Source: Haloferax sp. Q22 (GTDB lineage: Archaea; Halobacteriota; Halobacteria; Halobacteriales; Haloferacaceae). From it: DNA of 41,468 nt. Of this stretch, positions 22,239 to 31,097 are shown in pieces. Below the pieces are notes generated by a model. The model was not told the DNA's origin. It was given only the letters and a program-made list of their open reading frames with translations, and ran no database searches. A program made the translations under genes and the position numbers. Within the stretch, counting starts at the first letter, position 1. The number at the start of each line of letters is the position of its first letter. Where the stretch lies: NCBI RefSeq assembly GCF_001482285.1, contig NZ_LOEP01000020.1:1-41468 (forward strand). Direction: 5' to 3'.

Positions 22239-23590
22239 TGCTGACCGCAAACCTCGCGCGGTCACGCACGACCGACGAGACGATTACACCGCTGTTCATC
22301 GATCCATCTGAAGCGCGCTATCGTGAGACGGCACGGGAACTCCTCCAACTGTTCGAAGCCCACCTCAATGAGCCGAAAGGCGACCTCGAAGCCGAGATTG
22401 ACGAGCTGACTGTCGCGAATACCGACTACAAGATCGTCCAAGGATTCGCGAAACTCCTGAAAGACGAGTGTGAGTTCGAGGTCGTTGCTCCGGTTGACCC
22501 GCATACGATCCGCCAGCGGTTGTTCGAGAAAGCCAACGAGCGATACCCGATTGTCCGCCAGCCCACCCTTGGAGAGGACACGCAGAAATTGGAGGTGTAC
22601 AGTGCAGTGGCCGACGAACTGGGGATCTCGCTCGAAGACTGCTATCGTGGGATGTACGCCGATCTCGAGGACAACAAGCGGCTCGTTCGAATCGGCACGC
22701 GGACGGCCGAGCAGTACGCCAGTGATGCGTCGCCGTCGACGACGAATTTGACCGGAAACAGTGCCGAGGAATACGAACACACCGACCTCACCGTAGACTG
22801 GCTGCTGACCCGGTACAATCTCGCGCTGGCTCAGGCAGTCCTCTACGATGCGACTGAGATGCGGATTCGCGTCTGGGATCACTTCGGGACGGTGTTCAGC
22901 TACATGAAGCTGTTCGGCCTGATGCACCGCATCTATCCGATCGACGGCGACGGCGAGCGCGTTCCGAGTACGGACCAGGCCACAGGGTATGAGGCCGTGC
23001 TGGATGGACCAGCGTCACTCTTCTCGAAATCACAGAAGTACGGGATTCGCATGGCAAACTTCCTGCCGGCGTTACCTCTCTGTGACCGGTGGGAGCTGAC
23101 TGCCGAGATCCTCACTGATGAGACGATAGACGAGACGCGGCAGTTCAGACTTGACCACACCGAGACCCTTGATTCGCATTACAGTGCTGGCGATCAGTTC
23201 GATAGCGATGTTGAGCGGACGCTCGCCCAGAAATGGGCGCGAGCGAATACCGAGTGGGAGCTCGTACGTGAGGACGATGTCTTCGACCTCGGGGCCGAGG
23301 TGATGATCCCCGACTTCGCAGTCGAACACCCCGATGGTCGGCGGGCGATCCTCGAGATCGTTGGCTTCTGGACGCCCGAGTATTTAGAGTCAAAGCTAGC
23401 GAAGATCCGGCAGGTGGAGGCTGACAACTTCATACTGGCTGTCTCAGAGCGACTGGATTGTGCAAATGAGGACTTCGGACGGACGGCCGACCGAGTACTC
23501 TGGTTCAAAACCGGCATTCACGTCTATGATATGGTCGAATTGGTTGAAACAGTTGCTGCCTCGTCCGATACAACACCTGCTTCTAAGTGA
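22238..23590 (+). CDS. Bax1-type nuclease (DUF790), XPB partner
   Basis: 450 aa, Bax1/DUF790 family. The DNA-cleaving PD-(D/E)xK-like motif is visible as MIPDFAVEHPDGRRAILEIV followed by GFWTPEYLESKLAKI. Upstream there is LTVDWLLTRYNLALAQAVLY, typical of the family. Known Bax1 cuts DNA bubbles opened by XPB on the 3' side. The start codon overlaps the helicase stop by one base, so expression is coupled. It ends 140 bp before inverted-repeat copy 3. Confidence 0.88.
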   Translation: MLTANLARSRTTDETITPLFIDPSEARYRETARELLQLFEAHLNEPKGDLEAEIDELTVANTDYKIVQGFAKLLKDECEFEVVAPVDPHTIRQRLFEKANERYPIVRQPTLGEDTQKLEVYSAVADELGISLEDCYRGMYADLEDNKRLVRIGTRTAEQYASDASPSTTNLTGNSAEEYEHTDLTVDWLLTRYNLALAQAVLYDATEMRIRVWDHFGTVFSYMKLFGLMHRIYPIDGDGERVPSTDQATGYEAVLDGPASLFSKSQKYGIRMANFLPALPLCDRWELTAEILTDETIDETRQFRLDHTETLDSHYSAGDQFDSDVERTLAQKWARANTEWELVREDDVFDLGAEVMIPDFAVEHPDGRRAILEIVGFWTPEYLESKLAKIRQVEADNFILAVSERLDCANEDFGRTADRVLWFKTGIHVYDMVELVETVAASSDTTPASK

Positions 23591-23730
23591 GAATGCTCGG
23601 TGGATTGGCGTCCCACAGTGCATTCCATAGATGCGCTTGCGTGCGAATTTTCACTTGTGACATCAGAAGGACGTGGCTTTCTTCTCGAACTTCCGTAACG
23701 AGGGGTGCTTACTGGCAACGGTGGTGTGTT

Positions 23731-23771
23731 CTTAACCAACGACGCGGGGAAAGACACCAGCGTTGGTTAAG
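23731..23771. repeat. TTAACCAAC inverted repeat, copy 3
   Basis: CTTAACCAAC 23731-23740 and GTTGGTTAAG 23762-23771, spacer 21 bp. The outer base pair is C-G here but A-T in copies 1, 2 and 4, so both arms changed together. It lies between two convergent gene ends. Confidence 0.85.
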
Positions 23772-23802
23772 GAGAAGTTGAAGTCCGATTCGGCCACTGT
23801 CG

Positions 23803-24795
23803 TTATGACCGCGACCCGACCTCGGTGCCGGGTTTGAACTCGGTCAACTCCTCGATGCGCTGTTCGAGTTCGTCGACTTCCTGGCGGAGTTCCTCGGCGT
23901 CGGGATCGTCGCTCAGCGCGAGCTGGTCCTTCAGCCCTTGCAGCCGTGTTTCCTTGCGCTCTACGTCGACGTCGGCCTTGCGCACATACTCGCTTTCTTC
24001 GATCTCGTAGACCTCAGTCTCTGGGAGATCGGTCACGTCCAGGGCTTCGTCGACTTTCTTGCGATCGACGGCCATGATGCGCTCGCGAGGAATCCCCGCC
24101 GTTTCGAGCACGCCGATGACCTCGTCGTCGTCTTTCAGCGAGCGATTGCGGCGGCTTGTCCGCTGGACCGACCCGTATTGGCCGTGGACCGGCTGGTCGT
24201 GGTGGAGTCGCCCAAGGAGCACCTCACGCACGTCCTGTCGGAGGTCGCCGGCGTTTCGCTGGACGTCCGAGAGTAGCGTATAGAGGTTGATGAGCGCCGG
24301 CGTCTCACCGTCCTCGAGCGCCGTTGGGTCGTGGCGTTCGAGCGCGTCGATCAAGAGGAGCATGTCGGCATAGATGGGAAGATCGGGTTCCGTGCGGTCT
24401 GCCGCATCGTCTTGGTCATCAGGTGACTGACCGGATGCCCCGGTGATGAGCTGGGAGGTCGTCGGCTCGTCGGTTTCGGTGAGCGTGCCTGCTCGGTTGT
24501 TGATCTCGTAGCGGGGATGGAGACTGAGCACGGCCGCGTACGGCTCCGCGTCCGGGGGCAGGCGTTGGAGATCGAAGGTGCCGCCAGCGTCGGTAATGCG
24601 CTCGGCCAGGGTTTCGAACTGCTCGCGGTGGAGCGGCTGTGCGTTACCTGAATCGCCGAACTCGATGACGATGCGGTACTCCTGAATGTCGGTGAGGTGG
24701 AACCGCGTTTCCGACAGTGGCGTGATGAGTGTCGCATCCGCAGCGAGTGCGTCACACTCGTCAAGGAGCGTCCGCCAGCTTGCGGTAAAGGGCAT
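23803..24795 (-). CDS. Unknown protein with C-terminal coiled coil, 330 aa
   Basis: Start MPFTASWRTLLDECDALA. N-terminal alpha/beta domain (about 1-115) with HLTDIQEYRIVIEFGDSGNA and YAAVLSLHPRYEINNRAG; an acidic low-complexity linker (about 118-140); a helical domain with YADMLLLIDALERHDPTALE; then VIGVLETAGIPRERIMAVDR; and a coiled coil with heptads in the last 60 residues (LKDQLALSDDPDAEELRQEV). No catalytic motif. The composition and coiled coil suggest a structural or nucleic-acid adaptor role, but that is not supported further. Confidence 0.75.
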   Translation of the reverse strand: MPFTASWRTLLDECDALAADATLITPLSETRFHLTDIQEYRIVIEFGDSGNAQPLHREQFETLAERITDAGGTFDLQRLPPDAEPYAAVLSLHPRYEINNRAGTLTETDEPTTSQLITGASGQSPDDQDDAADRTEPDLPIYADMLLLIDALERHDPTALEDGETPALINLYTLLSDVQRNAGDLRQDVREVLLGRLHHDQPVHGQYGSVQRTSRRNRSLKDDDEVIGVLETAGIPRERIMAVDRKKVDEALDVTDLPETEVYEIEESEYVRKADVDVERKETRLQGLKDQLALSDDPDAEELRQEVDELEQRIEELTEFKPGTEVGSRS

Positions 24796-24924
24796 AGTAG
24801 CTCTTGGTCGTATCGCGGGAAAACTGCTCGGCCCTGTTCGTGCTCGACACCGGTCTTCTGGAACGCTTTGACTCGCTGCTGGCAGTTACCCAACAACAGC
24901 CCAATGCGCAGGTGGCGTTGGTTA

Positions 24925-25815
24925 CTAATCTGCTTTCGGATCCGGCCCGTATCGGGGTGTTCCGCACCACTGACACTCCCACATGGACTGTTCGGCCCAC
25001 TCGTCGTCAGGGACGGCTTCGAATTTCAGGAATCGATGCGCAGTCTCCTCACCGCAGTCCCGACACACGAGCTGTTTCCTGTTCGAACTCTCGCGTCGTG
25101 GGCTCTCGCTACTGATTTCTTCGACGGATTGTTGGACCGCAATCGCTGGCACGAGCCAGACACCGTCGTCTGCGTCCGTGAGGAGGGTCGCAAGGCGAGT
25201 CTCATCACGAATCCCACTCCCGGTTTCGTCGTAGAGGAACGTCGCGTGCTCACCGTCGTGAGGCGACTGCGTCGTGTCTGTCCATGTCGTCCGCTCCCGC
25301 GCCGCCGCGAGCACCTGTGCGCCGCTCTCTGATGTTACCTGTACCGCTGGGGGGAGCGAGGGCCACTGATCGGTTAGCTGTGCGGCGGGCTCTGCATTGA
25401 GGTCGTAGAGCAGCTGGCAGTCGTCAACTACTGGATCTCTGTCAGCCTTCGGGAGGAGCGTGGCTGCAGCAGCACCCTTCGCGACGGCGGCGTAGAACGT
25501 CGACGCCTCGACGAGCAGATGGACGACGTGGAGTAGTGTCCATTCAGTATCCGGGGCGCGACTATCGTCGCTAGCTCCATCGAGATGGTTTGAGAGGCAG
25601 AACCGACACTTGGTACGGTTCGCAGGAATCGACGAACTGCACGAGGAACATTCGCTCCGTGTCGATTTCGTTCGATCTGGATACGAATCCGGCCCCTCTC
25701 TTCGCTGTCCCTCTGATCGCCCAGCGTTCCCTCGTCCAGAAAGCTCGTCGTCGGGAACGCGAGTCGCTTCACCAAGTGGTCGTAGTTCCTCAAAATCAGA
25801 GTAGTGGTTCGTCAT
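24925..25815 (-). CDS. Unknown protein with two zinc ribbons, 296 aa
   Basis: N-terminal ribbon CSSCSSSIPANRTKCRFC (about residues 56-73), a helical middle with WTLLHVVHLLVEASTFYAAV, and a C-terminal ribbon CRDCGEETAHRFLKFE...CQWCGTPRYGP. Both ribbons are typical of a set of haloarchaeal proteins in mobile regions (memory). The middle part has HATFLYDETGSGIRDE and GVWLVPAIAV, which resemble the C-terminus of the protein at 13216-13665 (YDQHATGIRHRGQL, then LWIVPADV), so the two may share a domain. Function unknown. Confidence 0.75.
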   Translation of the reverse strand: MTNHYSDFEELRPLGEATRVPDDELSGRGNAGRSEGQRREGPDSYPDRTKSTRSECSSCSSSIPANRTKCRFCLSNHLDGASDDSRAPDTEWTLLHVVHLLVEASTFYAAVAKGAAAATLLPKADRDPVVDDCQLLYDLNAEPAAQLTDQWPSLPPAVQVTSESGAQVLAAARERTTWTDTTQSPHDGEHATFLYDETGSGIRDETRLATLLTDADDGVWLVPAIAVQQSVEEISSESPRRESSNRKQLVCRDCGEETAHRFLKFEAVPDDEWAEQSMWECQWCGTPRYGPDPKAD

Positions 25816-25878
25816 CTCTTGTGAATGGCTTCCCTCGTAATGGTATTTGAACTCATGCTCCCCTTCTTCACGAAATCA

Positions 25879-26325
25879 CTATGACGACCATAGTGTCTCT
25901 ATGCGTTGCTCTATCGCCCTGAGGATGGTGGAGTATACTTCGAGTGGATGGAGCGACGGGAGTTCGAGGTCGGTAATTTCGGTAGCAGACGGTGGCTTGT
26001 GGAAGTGCAACCGTGTGTTGTGCGCGTTCGGGTGCCGGTCCCAGCGACATTCCCAGCGTTTCCCGTCCTCGTGCTCTTCGACGTAGTGGACTGAGAAATC
26101 ACCAGTCGTGAACCATCGGATATCGAGACGGGCTGCTGTTACTGTGTCAGGATATCGTCCAGCGTCGAGCAGTCCACGAAGCAGTCGAGGTTCGTATGAA
26201 TCCGGGTCGAACGCAGTCTCGGCGATGAGCGAATCCGACGACAGGTGTCGCTCCAGCAGACGCAGTGTTTGTCGATCCGGTGGGCCTGTCGAGTGGGGGT
26301 CCGAATCCTCCGGTGGCTGGCTCAT
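25879..26325 (-). CDS. TumE-like toxin candidate, 148 aa
   Basis: The region DIRWFTTGDFSVHYVEEHED then WECRWDRHPNAHNTRLHFHK and ELPSLHPLEVYSTILRAIEQ resembles the TumE (DUF6516) fold, in which a W/R-rich strand and an RWDxxPHxxxxxFHxH-type segment recur. Such toxins pair with an HTH antitoxin. Here ATG 26325 directly follows the stop of an HTH gene with no gap, as expected for a toxin-antitoxin operon. The acidic N-terminus is variable. Toxicity is inferred from similarity and gene order only. Confidence 0.6.
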   Translation of the reverse strand: MSQPPEDSDPHSTGPPDRQTLRLLERHLSSDSLIAETAFDPDSYEPRLLRGLLDAGRYPDTVTAARLDIRWFTTGDFSVHYVEEHEDGKRWECRWDRHPNAHNTRLHFHKPPSATEITDLELPSLHPLEVYSTILRAIEQRIETLWSS

Positions 26326-26853
26326 TTAGGCCGGAATCAGATGCCCGTCGTTCTGGGAGAGCTGGCGAGCAAGTTCGTACAGCCTGATATCCCGAATCAC
26401 GCCCTGCCACTCGCTGATGGCGGTCATCCGATCGTGGATGGTTTCGTGACTATCGTGATCAAACACGTTGACAGCCGTTGGGTCTGTCGTCTCGAACTGC
26501 GCTTCGTATTCCGTTCGCTGGGCTTCAAGCGCCTCCACGCGGTCGATGATCGCTTCGATAGAGAGCTCGGTTGCGATTCGACTGGCGTCCTGCCATTCGA
26601 GATACCCCTCGTTACGTTCGTATGTCGCCGGGCGGCTGTCTCTCTCGGCTCGAGCGATGCCCATCTCAGCCAAGCGATCGAGGTGCTTTTTCGCGGCATT
26701 CGGAGAGCAGTCCGCAAGCTCAGCGATATCGGTGTAGGCAGTTGGAGAGGTAACGCCGAGGACAACGTCGTAGACGCGACCAAACGTGTCTGTCCCCGTC
26801 TGCCACCGGCGCTGAGTATCGTCGGACGTGGGGGCCGGATCGAACTCGGTCAT
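26326..26853 (-). CDS. HTH protein (DUF7342-like), probable antitoxin partner
   Basis: 175 aa. Winged-helix pattern at about 30-75: AYTDIAELADCSPNAAKKHL then DRLAEMGIARAERDSRPATY. A long helical C-terminal half (IIDRVEALEAQRTEYEAQFE and HDRMTAISEWQGVIRDIRLY) follows. This layout matches, from memory, the haloarchaeal family annotated DUF7342. It is followed with 0 bp gap by the TumE-like gene, so it is the likely antitoxin and autorepressor. AT-rich TATATTTGAA-type sequence near 26880-26895 upstream is a possible promoter. Confidence 0.72.
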   Translation of the reverse strand: MTEFDPAPTSDDTQRRWQTGTDTFGRVYDVVLGVTSPTAYTDIAELADCSPNAAKKHLDRLAEMGIARAERDSRPATYERNEGYLEWQDASRIATELSIEAIIDRVEALEAQRTEYEAQFETTDPTAVNVFDHDSHETIHDRMTAISEWQGVIRDIRLYELARQLSQNDGHLIPA

Positions 26854-26952
26854 ACCTATCTGTAGGCGGCTACTCTCAATATATCTTTGGATTCTTCAAA
26901 TATATGCGAATGGGTGCTGTGTTGAGTTACTGGGAAGGCAGGGCCAGTGTTG

Positions 26953-27072
26953 TTAATCACGTAGTCTTGCGACTGCCTTTCCGACCTGTCGGACGTGTTG
27001 ACTCCGTTCCAGATCTAACTCCTCGGCGAGATAATCGACCGTCTCTGTGAGCGTCATGGTTGAGTAACTCAT
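26953..27072 (-). CDS. Possible small protein, 39 aa
   Basis: MSYSTMTLTETVDYLAEELD continuing to a KAVARLRD end. Helical, amphipathic, charged, and open for its whole length between the TFB gene and the HTH gene. A start at the second Met (27057) is also possible. It resembles a short DNA-binding or adaptor peptide. No family known; it could be a chance frame. Confidence 0.4.
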   Translation of the reverse strand: MSYSTMTLTETVDYLAEELDLERSQHVRQVGKAVARLRD

Positions 27073-27109
27073 CTCTCAGCGTATGAAGTTGATGCCGTTG
27101 CAAGCCGGC

Positions 27110-28027
27110 TCACGCCGCGTTGAGTTCGTCTCTTCTCGCACGAACTGTTACAGCTGACATCCCTGCAGCATCCGCAACTCTCTGCTGTGTGAGTGACCTT
27201 CCGTGTTCCTGTGCAGCTTTGTATATGCAGGCCGCCGCGACACCACTCGGACGACACCCGTTTGAAATAGTGGTTTCTTGGTGGTGCTTCGAGAGTGCCA
27301 CTGCTCGACGCCGGATGGCGTCTGAAATGCCAAGATCTGACGCGAGACGGGGGATGAATTCACTCGGGCGAACCGGCTGGGTCGGGAGCCCAAGTTCTGT
27401 ATTCAGCGTCTTGTACGCATTCGCGACTCTCGATTGTTCGACGCGTGCTGTGTCGACGATGTCGTCGAGTAACCGTGTGTGGCCGTTACAGCGACAGGCC
27501 CCGTGGACGCTTGCTGCCGCAATTGCCTCGATTGATCGGCCTCGAAGCAGGTCTTCGTTCTGAGCGCTCCGGAATAGCTGACACGCCTGGTCACGGACCG
27601 AATCTGTAAACTCGAGGGCACTGGCGATTCTTCGTACTTCACCCAGCCCGTGTGCGAGGTTTCGCTCGGCTTTCGACTGGAACCGACCACGATTCTGTTC
27701 CCGGCGCATTCGGGACAGTCGCTGGCGCTTTCGTCCATTGAGTTCGTTCCCGTTCGCATCTTTCCTGCGACCGATCTCCGTCGACAACCCTCGGTCGTGA
27801 CGCGCCGCAGTCAGTGGAGCGCCCGTTCGCTTTCGCTGGTCCTGATCGTGAGTTCTCCATTCCGGACCGCGGTCGATTCGTTGTTCGTCAATAACGAGTC
27901 CACAGTCCTCACAGATGGTTTCAACGCTGTTCATCCTCACTTCGCCCTTACACTCGGGACACGGCGTGGTTCCGTCGTTTGGTACGTCCTCGTCGAATCC
28001 GTTCTGGTAGATGTCTCTCGTCGCCAT
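27110..28027 (-). CDS. tfb: Transcription initiation factor IIB (TFB)
   Basis: 305 aa from ATG 28027 (MATRDIYQNGFDED). N-terminal zinc ribbon CPECKGEVRMNSVETICEDC; B-finger-like WRTHDQDQRKRTGAPLTAAR with LSTEIGRRKDANGN; two cyclin-like repeats, the first with FRSAQNEDLLRGRSIEAIAA and the second with KHHQETTISNGCRPSGVAAA ending in SLTQQRVADAAGMSAVTVRA. TFB recruits RNA polymerase to TBP-bound promoters. Haloarchaea have many TFBs; one on accessory DNA may direct transcription of the element. The extra 23 N-terminal residues of the longer frame overlap the leader hairpin. Confidence 0.92.
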   Translation of the reverse strand: MATRDIYQNGFDEDVPNDGTTPCPECKGEVRMNSVETICEDCGLVIDEQRIDRGPEWRTHDQDQRKRTGAPLTAARHDRGLSTEIGRRKDANGNELNGRKRQRLSRMRREQNRGRFQSKAERNLAHGLGEVRRIASALEFTDSVRDQACQLFRSAQNEDLLRGRSIEAIAAASVHGACRCNGHTRLLDDIVDTARVEQSRVANAYKTLNTELGLPTQPVRPSEFIPRLASDLGISDAIRRRAVALSKHHQETTISNGCRPSGVAAACIYKAAQEHGRSLTQQRVADAAGMSAVTVRARRDELNAA

Positions 28028-28052
28028 TGGTAGTTCGCGAGGTATCTTGTCT

Positions 28053-28085
28053 GCACCCCGCACCCCTCTCAGGGGGAAATAAACA
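28053..28085 (-). promoter_or_regulatory. Leader hairpin upstream of tfb
   Basis: Two C-runs (28055-28058 and 28062-28065) compete for the G-run at 28072-28076, then AAATAAAC. Same arrangement as at 8215-8245, so TFB seems to use the same leader type as the other genes. Confidence 0.55.
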
Positions 28086-28196
28086 GCCGCGGACATGGCG
28101 GTGTGTGGATGTCTGCTGAACCAATTGGGGAGCTTCGGCGACCGGCCTGTAACAGTCCCTGGCTTCGTACTGAGCGCTGGTTAGTTGCGTACTCCG

Positions 28197-29993
28197 TCAG
28201 GTCTCCGAGATGCCGAGCCGTCTCCGTACTTCGTCCAGCACCGCCCGCTCTCGCGCCTGGATGAAACTATCGAAATCGTCGTTCCAGAGTGCATCCACGC
28301 CATCCGCAGGGATGAGGTGCTCGGCGAGCCGTTCTTCGACCGACTCGTCCGCTGTCGCCTCGATGTCGCGGAGGTAGTCGCTCGGTTTTCGGTTACTGAT
28401 CTCCGTACGATTGGTCTCGTCGAGGATGAGCGCCCGATTGAGAATCGAGTGCTTGCGCTCGCCCGGGAGCGACAGCCCCTCCACGTTCTTCGGGAAGATG
28501 TGGTGGTCGTCTATCTGCGACGCATTGTACGTCCCCAGCCGCCGGCCTGTGTGGAAGTCCTTGGGGTTGTTGAGGCCAAACAGCCCGAGAATGGCCTTAT
28601 ATCGGCCACCCTGCGTGACGCTCTGGAGGTCGAGGGCGTTCGAGACAAAGTCCTCGTCCACCGTTCGGATACGTTCGGGCAAATCGCTGTCGTCCGCGAA
28701 CCAGGCGCGCATTTCGCGGTAGTCCTGCGACATGATGGTATCAGAGGAGCCACTGTAGTCCCGTGAGAGGGCCGCCGACCAGTACCATCGGACGAGGCGA
28801 TCGTTGAACGCCGGTTCCTCGAGCGTCTCGGTGAACCGTTCGTCGTACTCCCAGAGGAGCGCGGCCAGTACTGACAGGATGGTAGTGTTCGGAATGAATC
28901 CGTTCTTGATGGCGCCGAAGTCGTGCGTGCCGGTATTGATGATTCGCTGGCGGGCGGCCTCGCTGTACTCGATTGCGGTGTCCCACAACTGACGGAACTC
29001 GCCGACGGTCTCTACGGGCACCTCAACGCGACTGTCTCCTGGGGTGTCCCGACGTTCGACTTCGGTGCCGGGGATGAGCTGATAAATGTACTTCGAGGAG
29101 CAATACTCGCGCTGGCGCAGCGCAATGGTCTTCAGCACGTTCGTGCTCATCGAGTTGTCGACGGCCTTCAGCTGGTCATGGCCCGTGAGCTCGTCCCACT
29201 CCTTGCGGAGGGCGATGCCCTCCGGGTAGAGGAATGCGTTCATCAGGTCGAATGTCGACAGCGTCATGCCCTTCTTGTTGATCCGTGTGAAAATTTCGCA
29301 AACTTCCTCTAGCTTTGCCGTGTCGAGGATTTCGACGGAGAAGCGGTAGTTCAGAATACGATCGAAGATACCGTTGAACTCCCGGTAGAGGTTCATCTGA
29401 CTCATCTCGTTGACCGGGTGTCTTGGCTCGCTCCGCCGGTCGTGGTACTCCGTGAGACATTCCTCGAAGGTTTCCGAGTTCCGGAACTCGGCGTCCCGGA
29501 GTAGGCAGAGCGGGAACAGGCCCTGCTCGGGCAGCAGGTCGGGAAGCCGCTTCTTGAAATCTGCCGTGTCACGAGGATTGAGTCGGTACTCGTACTCGAC
29601 GGCCCCGTCGTACTCTTCCCGAAGACACGCGTCCATATCGAGGAAGAAGTAGTAGTACGACTTCCGGCTGGGGAAGGTCATCGCCGGTGAGTGAAGAGCG
29701 TAGTAGATCGACGAGAGCCGCTGTTGGCCGTCGAGAATGGCGTAGTTCGGGCTGTCGGCAAGCCGGTCTTCCGGGACGCCCTCGACGACGTCCCACATCT
29801 CGCCGCTCCCGTTGTAGTATTCCAAATCCCAGAGGAGCAGTGTCCCAGTGTAGTACTCGTCGAGGACGGAGGCGAAGAGGTCAGAGACCATCCCTGGGTC
29901 CCACTCGAAGCCACGCTGGAAGTGCGGGATAACGTAGTTCCCGTCGTCGATCTCGTCCAGCATTCGCTCCGTCGGTCGCTTGTCCTGTGTCAT
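28197..29993 (-). CDS. GmrSD-type modification-dependent restriction protein (DUF262 + HNH)
   Basis: 598 aa from ATG 29993 (MTQDKRPTERMLDEID). N-terminal DUF262 domain: IPHFQRGFEWDP (about 22-33), then AILDGQQRLSSIYYAL with the nucleotide-hydrolysis motif DGQQR at 88-92. C-terminal DUF1524-like HNH nuclease: IDDHHIFPKNVEGLS near 490, then HSILNRALILDETNRTEISN. Single-chain GmrSD proteins cut phage DNA with modified cytosines; related SspE-type proteins act with phosphorothioate systems, which are not visible here. The longer frame to 30170 is out of keeping with other starts. It lies beside McrBC. Confidence 0.88.
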   Translation of the reverse strand: MTQDKRPTERMLDEIDDGNYVIPHFQRGFEWDPGMVSDLFASVLDEYYTGTLLLWDLEYYNGSGEMWDVVEGVPEDRLADSPNYAILDGQQRLSSIYYALHSPAMTFPSRKSYYYFFLDMDACLREEYDGAVEYEYRLNPRDTADFKKRLPDLLPEQGLFPLCLLRDAEFRNSETFEECLTEYHDRRSEPRHPVNEMSQMNLYREFNGIFDRILNYRFSVEILDTAKLEEVCEIFTRINKKGMTLSTFDLMNAFLYPEGIALRKEWDELTGHDQLKAVDNSMSTNVLKTIALRQREYCSSKYIYQLIPGTEVERRDTPGDSRVEVPVETVGEFRQLWDTAIEYSEAARQRIINTGTHDFGAIKNGFIPNTTILSVLAALLWEYDERFTETLEEPAFNDRLVRWYWSAALSRDYSGSSDTIMSQDYREMRAWFADDSDLPERIRTVDEDFVSNALDLQSVTQGGRYKAILGLFGLNNPKDFHTGRRLGTYNASQIDDHHIFPKNVEGLSLPGERKHSILNRALILDETNRTEISNRKPSDYLRDIEATADESVEERLAEHLIPADGVDALWNDDFDSFIQARERAVLDEVRRRLGISET

Positions 29994-30200
29994 GTCATAC
30001 CCGCTCCGATCATATGATGCAGAGGTTCCGGTGGGAGCATAAACCTCGGCCTGGTTGGTCAGCAGACGATCGGGTACCGGTTGGCTTCCGAAGCGAGGTC
30101 GTGGCTGCGCGCGCAGCGCAGCGAGCACGGAGCGGAGGGTGGGGAGGTGGGGCCTGGGTCGGTCCGGCACGGAGCAAAAAAAGAAGACCGCGACGACCGG

Positions 30201-31097
30201 CTATTCCCACCACCGACCGCGCTCAGGGAAGTGAACGGTGCTCCACCCAGTCAGAGCCACGGAGACGCGTCCATTGTACCAGTTCTTCGCCGCTCCGTGA
30301 ATGCGAACCGTCTCACCCTCCTCGATCCAAGGTTGATTCGATTTCTCCCAGACAGTCACCTTCGTTCGCCCGCTTTCGTCCTCGATGAGTCCAACTTGCT
30401 GAATTGCCGGCGAGTCGCTTTCCCACAGCTGGGTCACAGTACCTTCGATGCTCACCTCTTTGCGATTGACGTCCTCGAGCTTTCCGATGGGAACCACCTG
30501 CCCCGGCGCCGTCTGCAACTCCTCAAACACCCCGACAACCGCGCTCATCAGGTCTTTCCCACCGACGACGGCTTCACCCAGCCGCCGACCAATCGCCGCT
30601 CGCGACCAGCCATCCAGTTTCTTTGCCAGCCGCATCGACTGCTTGTTCACCGCCGCCAACTGCTCCTGCGTGAGTTCTGCACGAGGATCACCTCGTTCCG
30701 GGTCAGCCATCGGGTTCACGCTCGCCGCCCGCTTCTGGAACTTAGCACGCCGCTCAGCGCTCCGCTTCGCCGCGATGTCTCGCGTCCGCTTCTCCCGACC
30801 TTCCTGCGTCCCCAGCTCTGCTTGGGCACTGATTCGCTCCAGCTCAGCCTCTCGCGCACGAATGCGCTCTTCCTGTTCGAGGGTCGCACCGTAGATCCGC
30901 TCGTCACTGGTGTCGACCATCCCGTCCGGGTGGTTCGCATCGACTTTTGCCTGCACCTCCATCTGCACCGTCGCCTGGAACTCAGGCGTCTCATCGACGA
31001 CCTCGAAGCCATCTTCGTCAACCGCCGATTTGTCCGCTTTTTCGAATGCCTGTTCATCGACCGAAACCTCATTACCAAAGACGTTCTTACTCGACAT
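30201..31097 (-). CDS. RPA-like OB-fold ssDNA-binding protein, 298 aa
   Basis: N-terminal acidic region (1-60), a basic helical middle (GREKRTRDIAAKRSAERRAK, about 98-125), a helix-rich part with WSRAAIGRRLGEAVVGGKDL, and a C-terminal OB-fold, VSIEGTVTQLWESDSPAIQQ, TKVTVWEKSNQPWIEEGETV and SVALTGWSTVHFPERGRWW. This looks like an RPA-family protein of plasmid type. It probably binds single-stranded DNA during transfer or replication of the element. It shares OB-fold style with the phosphoesterase at 201-1217. ATG at 31097. Confidence 0.75.
   Translation of the reverse strand: MSSKNVFGNEVSVDEQAFEKADKSAVDEDGFEVVDETPEFQATVQMEVQAKVDANHPDGMVDTSDERIYGATLEQEERIRAREAELERISAQAELGTQEGREKRTRDIAAKRSAERRAKFQKRAASVNPMADPERGDPRAELTQEQLAAVNKQSMRLAKKLDGWSRAAIGRRLGEAVVGGKDLMSAVVGVFEELQTAPGQVVPIGKLEDVNRKEVSIEGTVTQLWESDSPAIQQVGLIEDESGRTKVTVWEKSNQPWIEEGETVRIHGAAKNWYNGRVSVALTGWSTVHFPERGRWWE

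Noticed and set aside
20589-22265. Long minus-strand frame (558 aa) antisense to the helicase gene
   Set aside because: Shadow of the XPB gene: the + strand product has all helicase motifs, and high GC keeps the opposite strand open.
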